DNA from: an uncultured Lachnospiraceae bacterium
Lineage (GTDB): Bacteria > Bacillota > Clostridia > Lachnospirales > Lachnospiraceae
Direction of reading: 5' to 3'
Assembly: GCA_900544685.1 (NCBI GenBank)
Contig: UQWA01000050.1
Coordinates: 1 to 12,079 of the forward strand
DNA: 12,079 bases
This document shows, in pieces, positions 1 to 5,708 of the stretch; within the stretch, counting starts at the first letter, position 1; the number at the start of each line of letters is the position of its first letter. Position numbers and translations under genes: made by a program. The notes beneath the pieces are model-generated. The model worked only from the letters and a program-made list of their open reading frames with translations, was not told the DNA's origin and made no database searches.

Positions 1-14
1 TCTCAGACAGCTTC

Positions 15-46
15 ATTATATTATCACCTGTTCCAGTATTTGTCAA
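15..46 (-). promoter_or_regulatory. Outward promoter for a gene left of the window
   Basis: On the minus strand a perfect TTGACA (46-41) is followed after 17 bases by TAATAT (23-18); an alternative TATAAT lies 3 bases further on (20-15). T-runs on the plus strand at 50-56, 61-66, 76-80 and 83-89 place A-tracts just upstream of the -35, the first two about one helical turn apart, which would suit an UP element. The gene it drives lies beyond position 1. Confidence 0.6.
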
Positions 47-96
47 CACTTTTTTTCGACTTTTTTCAAAATCTATTTTTGATTTTTTTATTATAC

Positions 97-140
97 AAAA
101 AGACCATAGAATCTCATTTCTGAAAATTCTATAGTCTTTT
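97..140 (-). terminator. Intrinsic terminator after asnA
   Basis: A 15-base inverted repeat (98-112 with 126-140) has a 13-base loop. Read as minus-strand RNA all 15 pairs form, one of them a G-U wobble; read as plus-strand RNA the same position is a C-A mismatch, so the minus direction fits better. The distal arm ends in a run of five U. It lies 55 bases past the asnA stop and would end the glnA-to-asnA transcript and any transcript from the internal asnA promoter. Confidence 0.75.
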
Positions 141-195
141 CTCAAATATTATTTTTTACTGTAATAAACAGTCCGAAAACACCGTTCTCAATAAT

Positions 196-1206
196 CTACA
201 GTAACTGTATTCCAGCCTTCTCTGCTGTTTCTGTCACGTCTTCCGGCCACAGGGATGCCTGCACCTCTCCGATATGTGCTTTTCTTAAGTAGAACATGCA
301 GATTCGTGACTGCCCAATACCGCCGCCGATGGTATATGGCAGCTTACCATCCAGAATGGCTTTCTGAAATGGCAGTTCCTTTCTTTCTGGACAGCCTGCT
401 TCGTCTAACTGTTTTAACAGTGCTTCTTCGTCTACACGGATACCCATGGAAGATAATTCCAGTGCAATGTCCAGTACCGGATAATATACAATAATATCAC
501 CGTTTAAGGACCAGTCATCGTAGTCCGGAGCCCGTCCGTCATGTTTTTCTCCTGATGCCAGCTTGCCTCCGATCTGCATAATGAATACTGCACCCTTTAA
601 CTTGGTAATTTTGTATTCCCGCTCCTTCGGTGTACAATCTGGATACATATCTTCCAGTTCCTGAGTCGTGATAAAGAAAATATCTTTTGGCAGAATCTCT
701 TCAATATAGTCATACTGCAGGGACATATAAGTCTCTGTGGCTTTTAATGCCTTATACACATTTTTTACCACATTTTTCAACGTTTCTACATTGCGTTCTT
801 CTTTGTAAATAATCTTTTCCCAGTCCCACTGATCCACATAAATAGAGTGAATATTATCGGTATCCTCATCTCTGCGGATCGCATTCATGTCAGTGTAAAG
901 TCCCTCTCCATGAGAAAAACCATATTTCTTTAATGCATAACGTTTCCACTTTGCCAGAGAATGTACAATCTCTGCCTGCGCATCGTTCTGTTCTTTGATT
1001 CCAAATGCAACCGGACGTTCTACACCATTTAAGTTATCATTCAAACCAGACTGTGGTGTAACAAATAACGGTGCTGTCACACGCAAAAGGTTCAGTCTGG
1101 TAGTCAGTGCCTTCTGAAAATAATCTTTTACTACTTTGATGGCTACCTGTGTGTCATGTAAATTCAAAGCAGAAGCATATTCTTCCGGAATGATCAAATT
1201 GTTCAT
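196..1206 (-). CDS. asnA: Aspartate-ammonia ligase (AsnA)
   Basis: Ammonia-dependent asparagine synthetase: cytosolic, converts L-aspartate, ammonia and ATP to L-asparagine, AMP and PPi, using a fold related to class II aminoacyl-tRNA synthetases. The 336-residue product matches the family's usual length of about 330. Recognisable family stretches are the N-terminal region with LNDNLNGVERPV, the central TDMNAIRRDED followed by IYVDQWDWEK, and the C-terminal GGGIGQSRICMFYLRK. The frame is open 20 codons further upstream to 1266, but AGGAGG at 1220-1215 sits 8 bases before the ATG at 1206, only 2 before an ATG at 1212, and inside the frame of the longest version, so 1206 is chosen. It is last in the glnA cluster, 66 bases after dapL, and also has its own promoter-like sequence in that gap. 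The family assignment is secure. Confidence 0.96.
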   Translation of the reverse strand: MNNLIIPEEYASALNLHDTQVAIKVVKDYFQKALTTRLNLLRVTAPLFVTPQSGLNDNLNGVERPVAFGIKEQNDAQAEIVHSLAKWKRYALKKYGFSHGEGLYTDMNAIRRDEDTDNIHSIYVDQWDWEKIIYKEERNVETLKNVVKNVYKALKATETYMSLQYDYIEEILPKDIFFITTQELEDMYPDCTPKEREYKITKLKGAVFIMQIGGKLASGEKHDGRAPDYDDWSLNGDIIVYYPVLDIALELSSMGIRVDEEALLKQLDEAGCPERKELPFQKAILDGKLPYTIGGGIGQSRICMFYLRKAHIGEVQASLWPEDVTETAEKAGIQLL

Positions 1207-1238
1207 GTCCATATCCTCCTCATATTTTCCAAAATCTA

Positions 1239-1266
1239 AGTATAACAGATTCTGAAAAATATACAA
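1239..1266 (-). promoter_or_regulatory. Probable internal promoter for asnA
   Basis: In the dapL-asnA gap the minus strand reads TTGTAT (1266-1261), a 16-base spacer and TATACT (1244-1239). Transcription would begin near 1232, giving a leader of about 26 bases that contains the AGGAGG at 1220-1215. The leader is too short for a T-box or riboswitch. It suggests asnA can be expressed apart from the genes upstream. Confidence 0.55.
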
Positions 1267-1272
1267 GTATTC

Positions 1273-2487
1273 TTATAACGCTTTCATACGTTCAATTGCC
1301 TCAACCGTATTATCATAGCTGCCAAATGCAGTCAGACGGAAGTATCCTTCTCCGCTTGGTCCAAATCCTGATCCAGGAGTTCCTACCACATTTGCTTTTT
1401 CCAGCAGGTAATCAAAAAATTCCCAGGAAGTCATCTGATCTGGTGTCTTAAGCCAGATATATGGTGCATTAACACCTCCGGATACCGTATAGCCTGCAGA
1501 TTTCAAGCCTTCATAAATCACTTTTGCATTATTCATGTAATAGGCCACCTGTTCTTTCAACTGTGCCTTTCCTTCCGGTGAATACACAGCTTCTCCGGCT
1601 CGCTGCACAATGTATGGTGCACCATTATACTTTGTTCCGTGTCTTCTTGCCCACAGTGGATGCAGGTTGGTTTCTCCTGCCTTTAATTCCTTTGGAATGA
1701 CGGTAAAGCCCAGGCGTACTCCGGTAAATCCGGCATTTTTGGAAAAGCTGCGCAGCTCAATGGCGCAGGTTCTGGCTCCCTCACATTCGTAAATGGAATG
1801 CGGTACATTTTTTTCGGAAATATAGGCTTCATAGGCAGCATCATATATAATGACAGCTCCCACTTTATTGGCATAATCTACCCATACCTGAAGCTGGTCT
1901 TTTGTGATGGTTGAACCAGTCGGGTTATTTGGGAAGCAAAGATAGATCAGATCCGGTGTTTCCTTCGGAAGCTCTGGTGCAAAGTGATTCTCTGCGGTAC
2001 AAGGCATGTAGATCACATCACTCCAGGTCGCTGTCTTTGGATTCCAGGTTCCTGTTCGCCCTGCCATAACATTAGAATCTACATATACTGGATAAACCGG
2101 ATCACAAACAGCAATCTTGTTATCCAGACTAAAGATCTCCTGAATATTAGAAGAATCACACTTTGCACCATCCGATACAAAGATCTCATCTGCTGTGATA
2201 TCACAGCCACGCTCCTGATAATCATTTTTTGCGATGGCACTTCTTAAGAATTCATATCCCAAATCTGGTGCATAACCTCGGAAAGTAGCTGCATCTGCCA
2301 TTTCATCTACTGCGTCATGAAGTGCTTCGATAATAGCCGGAGCCAGAGGCTGAGTCACATCCCCGATACCAAGACGAATGATCTTTTTGTCCGGATTTTC
2401 TGCTGAAAATGCTGCTATCTTTTTGCCAATCATAGAAAACAGATAACTGCCAGGCAGTTTTAAATAATTGTCATTTACTTTTACCAT
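1273..2487 (-). CDS. dapL: LL-diaminopimelate aminotransferase (DapL)
   Basis: PLP-dependent aminotransferase that converts tetrahydrodipicolinate directly to LL-2,6-diaminopimelate with glutamate as amino donor, bypassing the acylated intermediates of the DapD/DapE route to lysine and peptidoglycan. The 404-residue product is close to the family's usual length of about 410. It shows the fold-type I motifs: a glycine-rich N-terminal part (RLGIGDVTQPL, from about residue 38), PNNPTG at 186-191, the cofactor aspartate in YDAAYEAY (D216), and the Schiff-base lysine K250 in SFSKNAGFTGVRLG. The ATG at 2487 is preceded by a GGGGAA ribosome-binding site. It starts 12 bases after the dapF stop, so the two are probably co-translated. 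DapL makes the LL isomer that DapF converts to the meso form. Its amino donor, glutamate, is also the substrate of the first gene in the cluster, glnA. Confidence 0.96.
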   Translation of the reverse strand: MVKVNDNYLKLPGSYLFSMIGKKIAAFSAENPDKKIIRLGIGDVTQPLAPAIIEALHDAVDEMADAATFRGYAPDLGYEFLRSAIAKNDYQERGCDITADEIFVSDGAKCDSSNIQEIFSLDNKIAVCDPVYPVYVDSNVMAGRTGTWNPKTATWSDVIYMPCTAENHFAPELPKETPDLIYLCFPNNPTGSTITKDQLQVWVDYANKVGAVIIYDAAYEAYISEKNVPHSIYECEGARTCAIELRSFSKNAGFTGVRLGFTVIPKELKAGETNLHPLWARRHGTKYNGAPYIVQRAGEAVYSPEGKAQLKEQVAYYMNNAKVIYEGLKSAGYTVSGGVNAPYIWLKTPDQMTSWEFFDYLLEKANVVGTPGSGFGPSGEGYFRLTAFGSYDNTVEAIERMKAL

Positions 2488-2499
2488 TGTTCTTCCCCT

Positions 2500-3333
2500 T
2501 TATAAATCAATCTCACCATCAAATACTTTTGTTGCACTTCCGGTCATATAAACCCTGTTTTCTTCACGATTCCAGAAAATCTTCAGATCACCGCCCAGCA
2601 GTTTCACTGTCACTTCCTCTTCCGTCAGACCATTTAAGATGGAAGATACCGCTACCGCACATGCTCCTGTTCCGCAAGCATAAGTCTCACCTGATCCACG
2701 TTCCCATACACGCATTTCCACCGTGTTCCGATCAATCACGTGAACAAATTCCGTATTCACACGATCCGGAAAAATCTCATGATTTTCAAACTTTGGACCG
2801 ATTTTCTCGATCTCCAGATGCTTTACATCGTCTATGTAAGTAATTGCATGTGGATTCCCCATGGATACACAGGTAATCTTCCATTCTTTTCCGTCTATCG
2901 TAACTGGCTCACTGATTACCTGTTCTTTTTCTGAAATCACCGGAATCTCTGATGCCTTTAAAATCGGTGCTCCCATATTTACTTTTACGGTATCTACTTT
3001 TCCATTTTTCAGAGTCAGATCAAGATATTTAATGCCACTTTTTGTTTCCACACTGATGCTGGTTTTATCAGTAATCCCATAGTCATACATATATTTTGCT
3101 ACACAGCGGATACCATTTCCACACATGGCACCCTGGGATCCATCTGCGTTATACATCTCCATTTTTCCATCTGCCACATCAGATGGCTTAATCAGTATCA
3201 GTCCGTCGGAGCCAATTCCAAAATGCCGGTCACTGATTTTAATTGCTACTTCGGATGGATTCTCCACGTTTTCTTTTAAACAGTTTACATACACATAATC
3301 ATTTCCGATTCCATGCATTTTTGTAAATTTCAT
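2500..3333 (-). CDS. dapF: Diaminopimelate epimerase (DapF)
   Basis: Cofactor-independent epimerase that interconverts LL- and meso-diaminopimelate, the last step before lysine and the source of the meso-DAP cross-link in the cell wall. The 277-residue product has the family length. Both catalytic cysteines are present in their motifs: C71 in MCGNGIRC and C220 in YACGTGACA. The N-terminal KMHGIGNDYVYV and the substrate-loop MGNPHAI (158-164) are also typical. The ATG at 3333 has AAAGGAG upstream. It begins 20 bases after the stop of the ANTAR gene and ends 12 bases before dapL, fully within the operon arrangement. Confidence 0.97.
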   Translation of the reverse strand: MKFTKMHGIGNDYVYVNCLKENVENPSEVAIKISDRHFGIGSDGLILIKPSDVADGKMEMYNADGSQGAMCGNGIRCVAKYMYDYGITDKTSISVETKSGIKYLDLTLKNGKVDTVKVNMGAPILKASEIPVISEKEQVISEPVTIDGKEWKITCVSMGNPHAITYIDDVKHLEIEKIGPKFENHEIFPDRVNTEFVHVIDRNTVEMRVWERGSGETYACGTGACAVAVSSILNGLTEEEVTVKLLGGDLKIFWNREENRVYMTGSATKVFDGEIDL

Positions 3334-3353
3334 GGTTTCTATCTCCTTTTCCT

Positions 3354-3902
3354 TTAATTTGTCATCAACGCAAATACCATTTCCGCTGTCTCTACCAGAT
3401 TAGTTCCACTGTCCATACTGCACTTCTGCATGTAACGATGAGCTTCTTCTTCTGTCATGCTATTACGCTCCATAAGCAATTTCTTTGCCTCATCTATGAT
3501 CTTCTGTTCCTTTTCCGATCTGATCTTTGGTATCTTTTTCTTTTTCTTCTGCCTTCGGATGATCGATGCCTGCATAAATTCTATGGTATTTATCAAATCA
3601 TGTACCTTCAGAGGCAAACATAGTCGCACGATATCTGGATCCACACATCCCCCAAGCACACCTTCCGATGCAACCAGAAGCATTTCAAAATCCTTCGGCA
3701 GGCATTCCTTCAGATGATCATACTGCATGTCCCTGAAGCGATAACTGCAGACCACCATGCCTTCACCCAGATTATCGGCAGCCTGCAGTACCTGTGCTCC
3801 ACTGACACAAACGGCTGACACCTGATATCCATTGCGCGCGATAATATTCCTGATATTTTTCGCATCCTCTGCTTTTGGGAATGCCACAATGATACTGGTC
3901 AT
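3354..3902 (-). CDS. ANTAR-domain regulator with degenerate receiver
   Basis: The 182-residue product resembles response regulators of the NasT/AmiR class, whose C-terminal ANTAR domain binds RNA hairpins and prevents transcription termination. Residues 1-110 follow a receiver-like pattern, but the usual phospho-acceptor aspartate is not visible (the VVCSYRF strand has serine near residue 53), the N-terminal acidic pair is missing, and the Lys-Pro of the fifth strand reads PLKV. A very basic linker (RRQKKKKKIPKIR, 116-128) leads into ANTAR helices at 129-180, ending ETAEMVFAL. The start at 3902 lies 10 bases after AGGAGG. It sits 43 bases behind glnA and 20 bases before dapF. From this context I infer that it acts on the terminator in the glnA leader. 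Because the receiver is degenerate, control may come by ligand or protein contact rather than phosphorylation. The ANTAR assignment is firm; the target is inferred. Confidence 0.88.
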   Translation of the reverse strand: MTSIIVAFPKAEDAKNIRNIIARNGYQVSAVCVSGAQVLQAADNLGEGMVVCSYRFRDMQYDHLKECLPKDFEMLLVASEGVLGGCVDPDIVRLCLPLKVHDLINTIEFMQASIIRRQKKKKKIPKIRSEKEQKIIDEAKKLLMERNSMTEEEAHRYMQKCSMDSGTNLVETAEMVFALMTN

Positions 3903-3945
3903 TCTTCACGCACCTCCTGTTATAATAATTTTTGAAAACAGGTGG

Positions 3946-5274
3946 TTAAATTCTGTATAAATACTGATCCAGTTCCCACTGTGTAACCTGATTGGTATAT
4001 TCTTCCCATTCTGCTTTTTTGGCTTTGCAGTAATTTTTTACAATATGATGTCCAAGCACATTACAGATAAATTCATTCTTTTCCAGTTCCTGGATAGCTT
4101 CACTTAAGTTCTCAGGAAGCCGTTCCAGACTGATGTCTTTTTTCTCCTGCTCAGACAGCTCATACAGATTGCCATCCACACTTTTCGGTGGTTCAATCTG
4201 ATTGCGGATACCGTCCAGCCCTGCTGCCAGGCAGACTGCCAGTACCAGATAAGGATTGCTTGACGGATCCGGGCTTCGTAATTCAATTCTCTGTCCCTCA
4301 CCTCTGGTCATTGGAATACGGATCAATGGTGTCCGATTCTGCGTAGACCACGCAATATAAACCGGAGCCTCATATCCCGGAATCAGACGTTTATAGGAAT
4401 TCACAAGCGGATTAGTAATCGCTGCCATTCCCTTCATATATTTCAGAAGACCGCCCATAAAATAACGTGCTTCTTTGCTTAATTCTTTTTCATTTTCCGG
4501 ATCTGCAAATATATTCACCCCATCTCTGGATAAAGACATATTAATATGCATGCCGGAACCGTTGATATTCTGCTTTGGTTTTGGCATAAAGGATGCATGC
4601 AGTCCATGTCTCTTAGCAATGGTTTTTACTGCAAATTTAAAGGTCATCAGATTGTCTGCCGTAGTCAGTGCATCTCCATATTTCAGATCAATCTCATGTT
4701 GCGCCGGTGCCACTTCGTGATGAGATGCCTCCACGCCGATTCCCACATCTTCCAATGTCATAACCATATCTCTTCTGGCATTTTCGCCCAGATCGACAGG
4801 ACCCAGATCAAAATATCCCGCTTTTTCATGGGTGATGGTTGTAGGCTGTCCATTATCATCCAGATGATATAAGAAAAATTCGCATTCTGGCCCCACATCA
4901 AACTGACAGCCCATATCTGCCGCTTCTTTTATCACTTTTTTCAGGATATATCTGGAATCTCCTTCAAACGGGGTTCCATCCGGACGATACACATCGCAGA
5001 TCAGTCTTGCCACTTTGCCCTGCTGCGGTCTCCATGGAAAAATCGTAAAAGTATCCAGATCCGGATACAGGTACATATCAGATTCTTCCACTCTGACAAA
5101 TCCTTCAATAGAAGATCCGTCAAACATGCACTTATTATCCAGAGCTTTCTCCAACTGGCTGGCTGTAATCGCAATATTTTTCATGGTACCAAAAATGTCC
5201 GTAAACTGAAGACGAATAAATTCCACATCTTCTTCCTCTACCATACGGATAATGTCTTCTCTGGTAAACTTCAT
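3946..5274 (-). CDS. glnA: Glutamine synthetase type I (GlnA)
   Basis: Cytosolic dodecameric enzyme that makes glutamine from glutamate, ammonia and ATP. The 442-residue length and the absence of a Tyr-adenylylation segment indicate the GSI-alpha branch typical of Firmicutes. Active-site residues by motif: metal-binding E130 and E132 (GPECEFF), E187 and E194 (HHEVAPAQHE), H243 (GSGMH), and the flap glutamate E302 (PGYEAP). R61 in SIEGFVRVEES corresponds to the arginine tied to glutamine feedback in the Bacillus enzyme. The C-terminus WELDQYLYRI resembles the tail that contacts regulators in Bacillus, although no GlnR-type box was seen upstream. The ATG at 5274 follows AAGGAG. It is the first gene of the cluster, behind a strong promoter and a leader terminator. 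Confidence 0.98.
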   Translation of the reverse strand: MKFTREDIIRMVEEEDVEFIRLQFTDIFGTMKNIAITASQLEKALDNKCMFDGSSIEGFVRVEESDMYLYPDLDTFTIFPWRPQQGKVARLICDVYRPDGTPFEGDSRYILKKVIKEAADMGCQFDVGPECEFFLYHLDDNGQPTTITHEKAGYFDLGPVDLGENARRDMVMTLEDVGIGVEASHHEVAPAQHEIDLKYGDALTTADNLMTFKFAVKTIAKRHGLHASFMPKPKQNINGSGMHINMSLSRDGVNIFADPENEKELSKEARYFMGGLLKYMKGMAAITNPLVNSYKRLIPGYEAPVYIAWSTQNRTPLIRIPMTRGEGQRIELRSPDPSSNPYLVLAVCLAAGLDGIRNQIEPPKSVDGNLYELSEQEKKDISLERLPENLSEAIQELEKNEFICNVLGHHIVKNYCKAKKAEWEEYTNQVTQWELDQYLYRI

Positions 5275-5315
5275 AAACCATCACTCCTTTGTCCAATGTT
5301 CATACATTTCATTTG

Positions 5316-5353
5316 AAAAAAAGGCATTCTACACCCTGTGTTCGAACGCCTTT
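5316..5353 (-). terminator. Terminator hairpin (attenuator) in the glnA leader
   Basis: As minus-strand RNA, AAAGGCGUUC (5353-5344) pairs with GAAUGCCUUU (5329-5320) over 10 bases with one G-U wobble, and the loop can close further through ACAC/GUGU. A run of seven U (5322-5316) follows. It starts about 5 bases after the predicted glnA transcription start and lies about 40 bases before the start codon, so it would stop most transcripts unless opposed. As plus-strand RNA one central pair is lost (A-C). An antiterminator-type protein is encoded two genes on, which suggests conditional termination. The paired hexanucleotide-loop hairpins known from other ANTAR targets are not evident. Confidence 0.75.
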
Positions 5354-5364
5354 GCTCTGAAAAA

Positions 5365-5393
5365 ATGATAACAGCGGCATTTTTGTTTGTCAA
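5365..5393 (-). promoter_or_regulatory. glnA operon promoter
   Basis: A perfect TTGACA (5393-5388), a 17-base spacer and TATCAT (5370-5365) lie on the minus strand. Transcription would start near 5358, giving an mRNA leader of about 84 bases. The -35 box is at the centre of the inverted repeat 5371-5408, which suggests regulator access or an effect of DNA structure on initiation. Confidence 0.75.
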
Positions 5394-5408
5394 CCAAAAA
5401 ACCGCTGT
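5371..5408 (-). repeat. Inverted repeat centred on the glnA -35 box; possible ctp terminator
   Basis: Arms ACAGCGG (5371-5377) and CCGCTGT (5402-5408) are perfectly complementary, with inner T5/A5 runs that can extend the stem past a two-base bulge. For RNA entering from the upstream peptidase gene, this hairpin is followed by UAUCAUUUUUUC, so it could act as that gene's terminator about 270 bases past its stop. As DNA, the repeat midpoint (about 5389.5) falls within the TTGACA of the glnA promoter. Operator and terminator roles are both inferred. Confidence 0.5.
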
Positions 5409-5498
5409 CCCGTTATGATACTTAATCATCAGTTTTATTCATTATATCGATTAGATCATCCCATTTAATTTCTATTATCCATCCTTTTTCTCCTTTAC

Positions 5499-5521
5499 TT
5501 TTAGACTTATAATGTCTAAAA
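5499..5521 (+). promoter_or_regulatory. -10 box inside a 23-bp palindrome upstream of the 50-codon gene
   Basis: TTTTAGAC (5499-5506) and GTCTAAAA (5514-5521) form a perfect inverted repeat around a 7-base centre. TATAAT occupies 5508-5513, almost exactly that centre. The -35 position (5485-5490, TTTTTC) is poor. A symmetric site over the -10 box is a typical repressor operator layout. A second, smaller palindrome, TGAAAA-ATTA-TTTTCA (5528-5543), lies between it and the ribosome-binding site. No known operator consensus was recognised. Confidence 0.5.
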
Positions 5522-5555
5522 TGATATTGAAAAATTATTTTCAGGAGGTAAATCT

Positions 5556-5708
5556 ATGAAATTATTTCACAATTTTACTGATCAGGAACTTGCCAGACTC
5601 CTTGAACTGGTTTCCATGAGTGACGATGACTTCTTTCTCCGGTTCTCTGACCCCTCTACTCATGATACTACTGTGACTATTCCTGAGTCTGCTCCTGAAG
5701 AACACTGA
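5556..5708 (+). CDS. Small acidic protein of unknown function (50 aa)
   Basis: A 50-residue reading frame starts MKLFHNFTDQELARLLELVS and ends in a Pro/Thr/Glu-rich tail. It is strongly acidic (about 11 Asp/Glu against 3 Lys/Arg), has a probable helix at residues 9-21, an SDDD stretch at 22-25, and no membrane segment or cysteine. Support for a real gene is the perfect AGGAGGT at 5543-5549 ending six bases before the ATG, and the -10 box within a palindrome just upstream. It is on the strand opposite to its neighbours, is divergent from glnA, and its last 32 bases overlap the end of the peptidase gene tail to tail. I do not recognise the family and assign no function. Antisense overlap could affect peptidase mRNA. 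Confidence 0.62.
   Translation: MKLFHNFTDQELARLLELVSMSDDDFFLRFSDPSTHDTTVTIPESAPEEH

Noticed and set aside
1207..1266. Longer AsnA N-terminus starting at 1266
   Set aside because: The extra 20 codons overlap the promoter and Shine-Dalgarno sequence and are not part of the usual AsnA N-terminus.
4546..4872. Plus-strand frame of 108 codons
   Set aside because: Antisense to conserved glnA active-site sequence; a by-product of glnA codon use.
5316..5358. Classic ANTAR target with two six-base-loop hairpins
   Set aside because: Only one hairpin fits between the predicted start and the U-run, and no closing pairs give a six-base loop with A first and G fourth.
5275..5460. GlnR/TnrA-type box upstream of glnA
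   Set aside because: No TGTNA-n7-TNACA match was found; the TTGACA is part of the promoter.
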